Shown here piece by piece: positions 26,405 through 34,822 of a stretch of DNA of 64,000 nucleotides. Below the pieces are notes generated by a model, which saw only the letters and a list, made by a program, of their open reading frames with translations, had not been told where the DNA came from and searched no databases. Within the stretch, counting starts at the first letter, position 1; every line of letters starts with the position of its first letter. This DNA is from Anaerovibrio lipolyticus DSM 3074 (lineage in GTDB: Bacteria; Bacillota; Negativicutes; Selenomonadales; Selenomonadaceae), in NCBI RefSeq assembly GCF_900141865.1, contig NZ_FQYW01000004.1, forward strand, positions 124,001 to 188,000. Reading direction: 5' to 3'. The position numbers and the translations under genes are program-made.

Positions 26405-27589
26405 TTAGTAATTTTTATCGAGGCAGCAATTCTTGTACTTTTTGCCACTGCCACAAGGGCATGGATCATTACGGCCAATCTTCTTGCCAACCCTTACTAC
26501 GGACTGACGAGGCATATTAGCCAGCTCATCCTCGGTGTGGCCCTTTAATACCCATTTAGGCAGGGTATTGTTGTAGCGTCCAATAAGACCGTACAGCTCC
26601 TGGGTCTCCTCCATCTTAGGCAGTACCAGCTTCTGGTCCTTCAAGAAACCCACGATTTCCTTCATACCATAGCCATTCTGGATAATAATATTAATGGAAC
26701 GAACAGCTTCTGCCGCCTGAAGAACATCCAGATTGCACTTGTTCATCAGGAACTGGGCCAATGCCCTGTAGGCACCGGTTGACTCCACATAGGATTCCTG
26801 TCCAGCGTCCCACACCTTATCATATGGCAAATCAGCGTAATCAATAGAGGTATTCTTCATCTGCTCTGCCTGAAGAGCATCAACATTCATAAGCTCAGAA
26901 TACATCAGCTCATGCTTGCCGGCCTGAATATTGTCATACCAGCAGCCACCATTAAGAATAATGCCGATAAAATCAGCAAATTCCAGTTCATCGTCAATAT
27001 ATTCACTGACCTTGGCATAGAGCTGGTCATAATCCATTACACCATAATAGAATACCAGACCGGAGGCCAGACGGATAACCTCAGTATTTAGTGCAGTGGC
27101 CTGCTGGAAGGCAGCATTGTTAATTTTGCCGTATTCCTTCTGAATTTCCTTTGGCATATACCAAACCAGCTTGCCATCAGAAAGGCCGCAATACATGATA
27201 CCAATACCACGGAGATAGTCCAGACGGCCATCATCAAGCTGCAAATCACCGGCCATGCCCTTGTGCTTGCAAGCATAGTCAAAGATGTCCTTCTGATCCT
27301 CAAAGGCACTGACAAACCAGCGCTGGGAGAATTTAATAACCTCCGGCAACACTGCCTCCACCATTTCCGCCTTCTTGACACGATTAATGTTAGTGGCAAC
27401 AGGAAGATTCAGATTGTACTGAATATCCTCCAGCTCTGTCTTTGTAAGGGCATTAAGTGCCTCCTCCAAGGTGAGCTTTTCCGGCAGCTTATGACGACGA
27501 AGGCTCTTCATGCGCTCCGCCTTTTGCTCTGCAATTACTTTATTAAACTGTTCATCAGAAAAACTAAATTCCAAATCACTCAACCTCAC
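26405..27589 (-). CDS. SEC-C-motif protein of unknown function
   Basis: A 394-residue protein with a helical body and, at the C-terminus, a SEC-C zinc motif ([17 protein letters not shown]) nearly identical to the SecA tail of this same window. The body has an N-terminal stretch like YLPXL/SAP-type helices ([17 protein letters not shown]) and several Leu/Ile repeats. SEC-C binds zinc and, in SecA, SecB and ribosomes. The role is unknown; relatives are common in Firmicutes as 'SEC-C domain proteins'. The start is unsure: GTG at 27589 has no clear ribosome site, and a TTG five codons in lies after GTGAGG. It is single, after the tRNA genes. Confidence 0.7.
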   Translation of the reverse strand: MRLSDLEFSFSDEQFNKVIAEQKAERMKSLRRHKLPEKLTLEEALNALTKTELEDIQYNLNLPVATNINRVKKAEMVEAVLPEVIKFSQRWFVSAFEDQKDIFDYACKHKGMAGDLQLDDGRLDYLRGIGIMYCGLSDGKLVWYMPKEIQKEYGKINNAAFQQATALNTEVIRLASGLVFYYGVMDYDQLYAKVSEYIDDELEFADFIGIILNGGCWYDNIQAGKHELMYSELMNVDALQAEQMKNTSIDYADLPYDKVWDAGQESYVESTGAYRALAQFLMNKCNLDVLQAAEAVRSINIIIQNGYGMKEIVGFLKDQKLVLPKMEETQELYGLIGRYNNTLPKWVLKGHTEDELANMPRQSVVRVGKKIGRNDPCPCGSGKKYKNCCLDKNY

Positions 27590-27631
27590 ATATTTTCATA
27601 TTCAATTTATTGTCAAAATACTATTTTTCCA

Positions 27632-28846
27632 TCAACCAAAGAATTTCTTTATTCCCTTCAAAATACCAGAAGCCGCCTTTTTGATGCCAGCTTCAGAATT
27701 CAGCAGCCGCTCCTCCTTCTCGTTGGAAATAAAGGCCGTTTCCAAAAGAATTGCCGGCATATTTGTATGTCTGACAACATAGAAATTACAGCTCTTAACG
27801 CCTCTATGGCCTGTAGACAGGGCCGATACAACCCCATCAGAAACATACTGGGCCAAACGGACAGAAGCCTTGGTACCCTTTCCGTAGTAATAGCCCGTGG
27901 TACCGCTTGGACTGCTGCTGGTGAAGGAATCCATGTGAATAGAAATAAAGATATCCGAATCATTTCTATTGGCTATATCACAACGGGCCTGAAGCTCCTC
28001 AATATCTGTTGCATTGGCCTTCTTTGGAGAAACCTCAGTATCCTTGTTGCGGGTCATAATGACCTCAGCCCCTTCAGCAGTCAGAAGACGCTGCAGCTCC
28101 ATGGCTATACGAAGGGTTATGCTTTTCTCCGTAACACCTGTTGGGCCAATGGCACCCACATCGCTGCCACCATGACCGGCATCAATGGTAATCTTTTTCC
28201 CCTTAATGCCAGGAGTAAATTCAGGCTCAACCACTGGGGTAGCCTCATCCTTCTTATCAGAATCACCCTCAGAGGTGGTGACAGGGGTGCTGGTCTGTTC
28301 ATCAGTGGATGGCTGTGGCTTTTCAGTATTGCCAGAGCTGGAGCCAGTCTTGCCAAAATCTATAGCTGCTCCCCCGGAGCCCTGACCCACATTACCAAAA
28401 TCCAAAACCAGACGATGACCAGTATTACCACCGGCCAATGTGAAAAAATAACGGTTACTCTCATTCATGGTGCTTTCAATAACTACACGCACCGTATTCG
28501 GGTCAAACTGAGCCAGACGCACGGATTTGGCAAACTGGCTGCCTATGTTAATTGTCTTTTTGGCCTCAGGACTTATCCAGGCCCCCTGAATATCCACCAC
28601 AACCCGTGATGGATTACTTAAAACACTGGTTTTAATTGCAACATCCTTGGTGGTATCCAATACGATACGGGCCTTGTCCTTATCAGAGCTCACCCTTACG
28701 GCGGTAATCTCCGCCATATTTGCCATACGCTGGGCAAAGGTAGCTGCCTGAGCCTCCTGGGTGGACCAAAACATAAGAAAACCAGCCAAAAGCAGCATTA
28801 TACCCGCAAAATGCAAATAAATGGCCTTAGCTTTATGAAAGTACAT
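27632..28846 (-). CDS. N-acetylmuramoyl-L-alanine amidase (AMIN + Amidase_3)
   Basis: A 404-residue exported cell-wall hydrolase. Signal or anchor: AIYLHFAGIMLLLAGFLMFW (9-28) followed by AQA. An AMIN domain spans about 40-140 (ITAVRVSSDKDKARIVLDTTKDV... VVDIQGAWI), then a Ser/Thr/Glu-rich linker, and Amidase_3 from about 210 on: KKITIDAGHGGSDVGAIGPTG (zinc His), the Glu in TEKSITLRIA, SIHMDSFTSSSPSGT (zinc His), and the catalytic Glu in ILLETAFISN. It cuts the amide between MurNAc and the stem peptide. In diderm cells AMIN directs such amidases to the septum. It stands alone. Confidence 0.92.
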   Translation of the reverse strand: MYFHKAKAIYLHFAGIMLLLAGFLMFWSTQEAQAATFAQRMANMAEITAVRVSSDKDKARIVLDTTKDVAIKTSVLSNPSRVVVDIQGAWISPEAKKTINIGSQFAKSVRLAQFDPNTVRVVIESTMNESNRYFFTLAGGNTGHRLVLDFGNVGQGSGGAAIDFGKTGSSSGNTEKPQPSTDEQTSTPVTTSEGDSDKKDEATPVVEPEFTPGIKGKKITIDAGHGGSDVGAIGPTGVTEKSITLRIAMELQRLLTAEGAEVIMTRNKDTEVSPKKANATDIEELQARCDIANRNDSDIFISIHMDSFTSSSPSGTTGYYYGKGTKASVRLAQYVSDGVVSALSTGHRGVKSCNFYVVRHTNMPAILLETAFISNEKEERLLNSEAGIKKAASGILKGIKKFFG

Positions 28847-28969
28847 ATATATATTCCCCCAAAAAACGGGCTTTTAACCCCATAGAAATAGCTTTAAAAA
28901 TTCAATTTCTACCAAATTATGTAAAGAATAAATTTCTAAGTAGAAATTCTATCATATAATTATGAAAAA

Positions 28970-29749
28970 TTAAAGCATGTTCTTGAGGAAGGCCTGGGTT
29001 CGCTCTTCCTGTGGATGATCAATAACCTGCTGGGCAGGCCCCTGTTCCACAATAACCCCATCAGCCATAAATACCACCTGATTGGCAGCCTCCCTGGCAA
29101 AGGCCATTTCATGGGTAACCACCAGCATGGTCATGTGCTCCGCAGCCAGCTCCCGCATGGTTTTCAATACCTCGCCGGTAAGCTCTGGATCCAAGGCAGA
29201 CGTTGGCTCATCAAAAAGCATAATATCCGGCTTCATGCAAAGAGCTCTGGCAATAGCTACCCGCTGCTGCTGACCACCGGAAAGACGGGAGGGATAATTA
29301 TCCCTTTTCTCAAAAAGGCCTACCTTGCGCAACAGCTCCTCTGCCTCTGGAATTACATCCTCCTTTTTGCGCTTCTGCACCTGAACCGGGGCCTCCAGCA
29401 AATTCTGCATCACAGTCATGTGGGGAAAAAGATTAAACTGCTGAAACACCATACCAGTGCAGGATAAAATATCTCTGGCCTCCTTTTCCGAAACGTATTC
29501 TGCCACATTTTCACTATTATTTTGGGCCAAGGCACGCCCCTTAATTTCTATTTTTCCGGAATCGATTATTTCCAAACGATTAATACAACGGAGCAGGGTA
29601 CTCTTGCCGGAACCGGATGGGCCAATAATTGCCTTGGTCTCACCTTTTTTCAAATCCAGGTCAATGCCCCGCAAAACCTCAAGCTCATCGAATTTTTTAT
29701 GAATCTGCGTCAAACGCAGCATTACTTGATTATTGGTCATATTTTCCAT
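28970..29749 (-). CDS. Polar amino-acid ABC transporter, ATP-binding protein
   Basis: A 259-residue ATPase of the GlnQ/HisP class. Walker A GPSGSGKSTLLR, Q-loop FQQFNLFPHMTV, signature [15 protein letters not shown], Walker [16 protein letters not shown] (as [13 protein letters not shown]), and H-loop VVTHEMAFARE are complete. The region between IDSGKIEIKG and GMVFQQ is longer than usual (NNSENVAEYVSEKEARDI). It powers import with the permease whose last 20 bases it overlaps. Substrate not readable; sequence resembles cystine or glutamine types. GGAGG precedes the ATG. Confidence 0.92.
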   Translation of the reverse strand: MENMTNNQVMLRLTQIHKKFDELEVLRGIDLDLKKGETKAIIGPSGSGKSTLLRCINRLEIIDSGKIEIKGRALAQNNSENVAEYVSEKEARDILSCTGMVFQQFNLFPHMTVMQNLLEAPVQVQKRKKEDVIPEAEELLRKVGLFEKRDNYPSRLSGGQQQRVAIARALCMKPDIMLFDEPTSALDPELTGEVLKTMRELAAEHMTMLVVTHEMAFAREAANQVVFMADGVIVEQGPAQQVIDHPQEERTQAFLKNML

Positions 29750-30374
29750 AATATGCCTCCAGCTTCTTGAAGCCCCATGTAAGTACGGCTGTCATAATTA
29801 AGTAAAAAACGGCTGCCACCACAAATGGTGTCATATCAAACTCACGCTGTACGATGGTACGGGCCACTCTCAGCAGGTCATTCATGGCAAGTATATAAAT
29901 AAGGGAAGTATCCTTTACAAGATTAATAGTCTCATTACTTACCGGTGGCAAAACGTAGCGAATCATCTGAGGTATAATAATGCGGCGCATGGTCTGCTTG
30001 TGGGTCATGCCAAGGGTTTTGGCGGCCTCATACTGACCACGGGAAATTGACTGAATGCCCGCACGGAAAATCTCGGCGAAATATGCAGCATAGTTTAATG
30101 TAAATGCCAACAGGGCCGCCACCAGATCAGGCAGCATAATACCCACCATTGGCAGGGCAAAATAAACGAAGAGCAGCTGCAGCATCAAAGGCGTGCCACG
30201 CATAAGCCAGATGTAAAATTCCATGAAACGGCTTACCAGCTTCAGGGAAGACAGGCGGCCAAAGGCAGCCAGCAGACCCAATGGCAATGAAAAAATCAAC
30301 GTAATAAAGAATATCTGCAATGTGACCTGGGTGCCTTCCAGCATCAGGACAACTGTATGCAATAAGCTATCCAT
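29730..30374 (-). CDS. Polar amino-acid ABC transporter, permease
   Basis: A permease of about 214 residues with five membrane helices and the binding-protein-dependent transport (EAA) loop: QYEAAKTLGMTHKQTMRRIIIPQMIRYVLPPVSNETINLVKDTSL. The HisM/GlnP N-terminal motif GTQVTLQIFFITLIFSLPLG is present. An upstream ATG at 30410 has no ribosome site; ATG at 30374 follows AAGGGG at about 12 bases, so neither is ideal. It overlaps the ATPase by 20 bases, so they are cotranslated. The binding-protein gene lies upstream, but a terminator and a MITE-like element stand between. Confidence 0.88.
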   Translation of the reverse strand: MDSLLHTVVLMLEGTQVTLQIFFITLIFSLPLGLLAAFGRLSSLKLVSRFMEFYIWLMRGTPLMLQLLFVYFALPMVGIMLPDLVAALLAFTLNYAAYFAEIFRAGIQSISRGQYEAAKTLGMTHKQTMRRIIIPQMIRYVLPPVSNETINLVKDTSLIYILAMNDLLRVARTIVQREFDMTPFVVAAVFYLIMTAVLTWGFKKLEAYYGKYDQ

Positions 30375-30456
30375 ATAAGTAGTAATCCCCTTCTGTAAAC
30401 ATTTTATCATTTTTCTGCTTTACCATAGCAAAGCACTAAGCCTATATATTTTACAT

Positions 30457-30491
30457 CAAAAAAAGGACTATTGCAAACGATGCAACAGTCC
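30457..30491 (-). terminator. Terminator between binding-protein and permease genes
   Basis: GGACTGTTGCA and TGCAATAGTCC pair with one mismatch and a five-base loop; TTTTTTT follows on the minus strand. It may stop most transcripts after the binding-protein gene, giving the usual excess of binding protein. Confidence 0.75.
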
Positions 30492-30503
30492 ATAAAGTAA
30501 CTT

Positions 30504-30688
30504 AGGTGAGGTGCAGTTAGCTTTCGCGACAGTCCCGGTTCTAAAACTTTTTCTTGCATTTATATAGTGTAAAAAATCATAACTCGCTTCGCTCAAACAA
30601 ATGATTTTTTCCACTAATATTAAAGTACGCAACAAAAAGTTTCTTAACGAACCGTGCCCTAATTGCTCAATCTAACTGCACCTCACCT
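30504..30688. repeat. MITE-like palindromic element, 185 bases
   Basis: Perfect 17-base terminal inverted repeats AGGTGAGGTGCAGTTAG (30504-30520, complement at 30672-30688). Inner pairs: GGTTCTAAAACTTTTTCTTGC against GCAACAAAAAGTTTCTTAACGAACC, and GTGTAAAAAATCAT against ATGATTTTTTCCAC. The whole can fold into one long imperfect hairpin. No frame of note. It fills the 324-base gap between binding protein and permease with the terminator. Confidence 0.8.
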
Positions 30689-30698
30689 CATAACTATT

Positions 30699-31493
30699 TT
30701 ACTTTTTAAGGGTGATATCCTTTGCGAACCACTTTTCGGAAATCTTTGCTACAGTGCCATCCTTGATCATTTCATCAAATACCTTCTGTACCTTGTCACG
30801 GAGAGCCTGATCTTCCTTGCGGAAGGCAAAGCCGAACTGGCTTACATCACCGATTACAGTGTCAATAGCAGTAATCTTTTCAGGGTGCTTGCTGATGTAG
30901 TAACGGCCAATAATCTCATCGCCTACAACTGCATCAATACGGCCATTTTCCAGATCCATAAATGCATTAATGAAATCAGGATAATACTTTACTTCCTTCA
31001 TGGAAGCCTTCAGATCCTTCTTGCTCTCAAAATATTCCTCGGAGGTGCCACCGCTCTGGGTACCGATTACCTTACCGGCAAGATCAGCCTCGGAGGCGAT
31101 TTTCACACCCTTATCGGAAGCAACAAATACAATCTGGCGATTGTTCATATATGGATCAGAGAACAGCATATTCTCCTTACGCTTTTCGGTAATATCCAGA
31201 CCATTCCAGAGAACGTCTACGCGGCCGCTCTTCAGCTCAGCCTCCTTGGAGTTCCAGTCGATTGCTTTAAACTCCACCTCACAGCCTAAACGCTTGGAGG
31301 CCTCCTTGGCCAAATCAATATCAAAGCCTACGATTTCATTCTTTTCATCCTTAAAGCCCATAGGTGGGAAATTATCATCCAGACCTACCACTATTTTCTG
31401 TGCAGCATCCTTCTTCGCTGTATCATTGCCACAGCCAGCCAGAGCTGCCACAGCCAAAACCAGCATCATACAAACAGCCAAAATCTTCTTCAT
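30699..31493 (-). CDS. Polar amino-acid ABC transporter, substrate-binding lipoprotein
   Basis: A lipoprotein of 264 residues: signal MKKILAVCMMLVLAVAALAGC with lipobox LAGC. The mature part is an SBP_bac_3 fold: KIVVGLDDNFPPMGFKDEKNEIVGFDIDLAKEASKRLG, DWNSKEAELKSGRVDVLWNGLDIT, VIGTQSGGTSEEYFE, and QFGFAFRKEDQALRDKVQK. The DxNFPPxGF and xGFDxDLA motifs bind the amino group of the ligand. Ligand unassigned. ATG at 31493 is about 11 bases after AAAGGAG; the longer frame upstream would have no signal start. It is the likely first gene of the transporter. Confidence 0.9.
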   Translation of the reverse strand: MKKILAVCMMLVLAVAALAGCGNDTAKKDAAQKIVVGLDDNFPPMGFKDEKNEIVGFDIDLAKEASKRLGCEVEFKAIDWNSKEAELKSGRVDVLWNGLDITEKRKENMLFSDPYMNNRQIVFVASDKGVKIASEADLAGKVIGTQSGGTSEEYFESKKDLKASMKEVKYYPDFINAFMDLENGRIDAVVGDEIIGRYYISKHPEKITAIDTVIGDVSQFGFAFRKEDQALRDKVQKVFDEMIKDGTVAKISEKWFAKDITLKK

Positions 31494-31725
31494 AGAACTA
31501 TACACTCCTTTTGAATAAGTTATTGCAATTTCAATACGCATATTATACTTTAGTTAGTTAATGTATTGCAAGAGAAAAATGGTAAAATATTAAAATTTAC
31601 ATTTTTCTTATCAGACTTTTGTCCTTTTTCTATATTTTTTCCATATTTTTTTTACTTAATGGTAGGATTTTTACAGTATCATATAGAATGTTACAATGGT
31701 AAATAGTGAATTGGAGGGGCTATGT

Positions 31726-32790
31726 ATGAAAGAATTAACAATAGATGAGTTAGAACCGGGGATGGAGCTTGCTCGTACAATACTCAACGACGATATGGTG
31801 GTGGTACTGTCAGAAAATACCTTGCTGACAAAGGCCCACATCACCAGACTGGAATTCCTTAATGTTCCTTATGTATATGTTAAAGATGAATATGAACTTA
31901 GTCCAAACTACCAGAATGTCATGGCCATGTTTAACCGCAGCAATGCGTTTGCGGCCCAATACCGTGAGGTAGTGCACGAGGTAAATGACATTTTTACATC
32001 CACTCTGAAGGATGACAAGGTGCCAGCGGAAAAGACAAAGGAACTGGTAAAGGAAGACCTGATGCCCATGTCCAAGCAAAGCGGTGCCATCGATTACCTT
32101 TACGAGCTCAACCATATGGCTGACGACGTATATAACCACTCCATCCGTGTTTCCATTTTGGCAGGTGTAATTGGGAAATGGCTGCTTATGCCATCAAGAC
32201 AGGTTACTGACCTTATCACTGCCGGTTTCCTCCATGATATTGGTAAGGTTCATTTCCCAGAACGATTGCAGAATCGTCAGGTGGAGACTTTAAAGGGTGA
32301 GGATTTCGAAACATATTTACAGCATACCTATGATGGCTACAAGATTCTGGCCACCAGTCCGGAGCTGTCTGAGGGAATAAAGCTGGCTGCCCTGCAGCAT
32401 CACGAAGCATTGGACGGCAGTGGTATTCCTGATGGTCTTAGTGGTGACAAGATTCATCAGTTCTCCCGTATTATTGCCATTGCAGATCTTTATGATAACA
32501 TCACAACAGAACGTGAGGGCTTTGTACGTCAGACTCCGTTTGCGGCCATTGCCAAAATTACTGAGCTGATGTACAGCAAGCTGGATCCTGAAATCTGCGT
32601 TGTAATCCTCAAGAGAATCAAGGATGCCTTCCTGGGCTCCACTGTAGTTCTCAACAATGGTCTCACCGGTACTATTCTCCGCTATCCTGATGACCTGGCT
32701 ATTCATCCGCTCATTAAGATTGACCAGGATAATATCATTGACTTGAATGAGCACCGTGGTATTAAGATAGTAGAATACAACGCAAAATAA
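31726..32790 (+). CDS. HD-GYP-type cyclic-di-GMP phosphodiesterase (GYP variant)
   Basis: A 354-residue protein. The N-terminal 60 residues (TIDELEPGMELARTILND..., LLTKAHITRLEFLNVPYVYV) are the short domain found before many HD-GYP domains. The HD-GYP domain has H170-D171 in FLHDIGKVHFPERL, HHE at 225-227, and DGSGIP in place of the consensus DGxGYP. It also has the last IIAIADLYDNIT motif. HD-GYP enzymes cleave c-di-GMP; the Y to I change in the signature may alter contact with GGDEF partners. No receiver or sensor domain is attached, so it is probably cytoplasmic. ATG at 31726 follows GGAGGGG. Confidence 0.85.
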   Translation: MKELTIDELEPGMELARTILNDDMVVVLSENTLLTKAHITRLEFLNVPYVYVKDEYELSPNYQNVMAMFNRSNAFAAQYREVVHEVNDIFTSTLKDDKVPAEKTKELVKEDLMPMSKQSGAIDYLYELNHMADDVYNHSIRVSILAGVIGKWLLMPSRQVTDLITAGFLHDIGKVHFPERLQNRQVETLKGEDFETYLQHTYDGYKILATSPELSEGIKLAALQHHEALDGSGIPDGLSGDKIHQFSRIIAIADLYDNITTEREGFVRQTPFAAIAKITELMYSKLDPEICVVILKRIKDAFLGSTVVLNNGLTGTILRYPDDLAIHPLIKIDQDNIIDLNEHRGIKIVEYNAK

Positions 32791-32807
32791 AGCTTTAATC
32801 ATGACGT

Positions 32808-32842
32808 AAAAAAACCTGTTGCAGCAACGCAACAGGTTTTTT
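32808..32842. terminator. Bidirectional terminator
   Basis: AAACCTGTTGC and GCAACAGGTTT enclose AGCAAC (hairpin 32812-32839) with T-runs at both ends; it closes the HD-GYP gene and the convergent MacB operon. Confidence 0.85.
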
Positions 32843-32849
32843 GATGTCA

Positions 32850-32872
32850 TTCTCTCCCTCTGGGGAAGGTGT
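32850..32872 (+). repeat. Degenerate stem-one remnant of the double-stem repeat
   Basis: TTCTCTCCCTCTGGGGAAGGTG resembles stem one of the repeats at 21809 and 59752, but stem two and the GGATGAGG end are missing. Confidence 0.4.
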
Positions 32873-32879
32873 TCCTATT

Positions 32880-34097
32880 TTATTCATAACGTAATGCTTC
32901 AATAGGGTCCAGCTTGGCAGCCTTTCTGGCTGGATAAATTCCAAAGAACAGGCCAATGCCCACAGAGAAGCTGAAGGACACAAGCACTGGCAAAGGTGTA
33001 ATAACCGTGGTGAAATTGCCAAACTTGCCCACCAGCATGGACAAACCGCAGCCCATGCCAATGCCTATAATACCGCCAATAACACCGATGACTACAGACT
33101 CTATCAGAAACTGCATCATGATATTCTGGAAGGTGGCCCCCAGTGCTTTGCGGATACCTATCTCGCGGGTACGCTCCGTAACTGACACCATCATTATATT
33201 CATAATGCCGATGCCACCTACCACCAAAGATATACCAGCGATACTTCCCAAAAGTATGGTGAGCATGGTAGTGGTCTGACTCATTGTTTCCATAAGACTG
33301 GTCATATTACGAACATTAAAGTCGTCCTCCTTGCCACCGATTATCTTATGACGCTGACGCAGCAGCACCTCAATATCCTCCTGAACCTGATCCATCTTAT
33401 TGGCATCAGATACCTGAATATTAACAGAGGATACATAATCCATGGCCATAAGGCGTTCCATGGCTGTAGTGAGCGGCACAATAACCACATCATCCTGATC
33501 CTGTCCCATGGAGGACTGCCCCTTGCTTTCCAGTACGCCAATAACCTTGAAGGGCTGATTATTAACGCGGATATTCTGCCCCACAGGATTAGTTGTACCA
33601 AAAAGGTTTGTGGCTACAGTGCTTCCAATAACGGCCACACGATTTCTCTTATTATTGTCACTCTCACTGACAAAGGAGCCGGTGCTGACCTCCAGGGAAC
33701 GGATGGACATATACTCAGGAGTCACACCCATTACCGAGGAATTCCAGTTCTGGTTGCCGTAAACAATCTGGTAAGACCGGGATACAGATGGTGATACGAA
33801 ATCAATATTCTTTATTTTTTCCTTAATGGCCTTAGCATCATCGTATTTCAGATTGGTACGGGAGCCAGCTGCTCCACGGACACCGCCCCTGTTGGTGGAG
33901 CCAGGAGATACAATTAGCATATTACTTCCCAGGGAAGAAATGCTGTTTACTACATCGCTTTTTACACCCATACCCACAGAAACCATGGCAATAACGGCAC
34001 CAACGCCGATGATTATGCCCAGCATTGTGAGAAGGGACCGCATTTTATTGGCCAAAAGGGCAGTAAAGGCCATGGAAAAGCTTTCCTTAAACAACAT
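32880..34097 (-). CDS. MacB-type ABC transporter permease (FtsX fold)
   Basis: A 405-residue permease. Start MLFKESFSMAFTALLANKMRSLLTMLGIIIGVGAVIAMVSVG is the typical MacB beginning with helix one; then a large extracytoplasmic MacB_PCD domain (about 45-270), and an FtsX domain with three helices ending in GIYPARKAAKLDPIEALRYE. No ATPase is fused; it is given by the next gene upstream, with an 11-base overlap. With the adaptor and the TolC-like factor it forms a tripartite pump. An earlier start would read into the ATPase gene. Substrate unknown. Confidence 0.9.
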   Translation of the reverse strand: MLFKESFSMAFTALLANKMRSLLTMLGIIIGVGAVIAMVSVGMGVKSDVVNSISSLGSNMLIVSPGSTNRGGVRGAAGSRTNLKYDDAKAIKEKIKNIDFVSPSVSRSYQIVYGNQNWNSSVMGVTPEYMSIRSLEVSTGSFVSESDNNKRNRVAVIGSTVATNLFGTTNPVGQNIRVNNQPFKVIGVLESKGQSSMGQDQDDVVIVPLTTAMERLMAMDYVSSVNIQVSDANKMDQVQEDIEVLLRQRHKIIGGKEDDFNVRNMTSLMETMSQTTTMLTILLGSIAGISLVVGGIGIMNIMMVSVTERTREIGIRKALGATFQNIMMQFLIESVVIGVIGGIIGIGMGCGLSMLVGKFGNFTTVITPLPVLVSFSFSVGIGLFFGIYPARKAAKLDPIEALRYE

Positions 34098-34803
34098 CCA
34101 AAACCACGCCCTTCCCTTCATCTCTGGTAATAACACCATCACGGACCAGCAGCTGACGGCTGGCACAAACCGCTATATCCGGCTCATGGGTTACCAAAAT
34201 AATGGTACGCCCCTTTTCGTGCATGGACTGGAATATTTCCATTATTTCCTTGGTGGACTTGGTATCAAGGTTGCCTGTTGGCTCATCCGCCATAATAATC
34301 TGGGGATCATTTACCAAGGCCCGGGCAATGGCCACACGCTGCCGCTGACCACCTGACAGCTCATTGGGCTGATGGTCTGCCCTGTCTGCCAGCCCCACCT
34401 GCTCCAGAAAATACATGGCCCGTTCCTCACGCTCATCAGAGTCGACTCCGGCATAAACCAAGGGCAATGCCACATTCTCCAGAGCAGAAATTCTGGACAA
34501 AAGATTAAAGTTCTGAAAAACAAAGCCGATTTTCTGATTTCTGGTTCTGGCCAGCATATCATCGCTAAGGTGAGCCACCTCCTGGCCATCCAGCTTGTAG
34601 GAACCCACGCTTGGGCGATCAAGACATCCTAAAATATTCATAAGGGTGGACTTACCAGAGCCAGACGGCCCCATAAGAGCGGCAAATTCTCCCTCTTTAA
34701 TATCCAGATCTATGCCATTGAGAGCCGCCACCTCCTGATCCCCCACCTTGTACAGCTTTTTTATCCCCCTAAGGCTAATAGTAATTTTTTCGATATTACT
34801 CAT
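34087..34803 (-). CDS. MacB-type ABC transporter ATP-binding protein
   Basis: A 238-residue ATPase of the LolD/MacB class: KVGDQEVAALNGIDLDIKEGEF, Walker A GPSGSGKSTLMNILG, Q-loop FQNFNLL, signature [15 protein letters not shown], Walker [13 protein letters not shown] and H-loop ILVTHEPDI. The DEPTGNLD form is usual for this class. It overlaps the permease by 11 bases, so they are coupled. The motor acts from the inner membrane in a tripartite efflux system. Confidence 0.93.
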   Translation of the reverse strand: MSNIEKITISLRGIKKLYKVGDQEVAALNGIDLDIKEGEFAALMGPSGSGKSTLMNILGCLDRPSVGSYKLDGQEVAHLSDDMLARTRNQKIGFVFQNFNLLSRISALENVALPLVYAGVDSDEREERAMYFLEQVGLADRADHQPNELSGGQRQRVAIARALVNDPQIIMADEPTGNLDTKSTKEIMEIFQSMHEKGRTIILVTHEPDIAVCASRQLLVRDGVITRDEGKGVVLDVV

Positions 34804-34822
34804 TAGTTATCAACCTCCGCTC

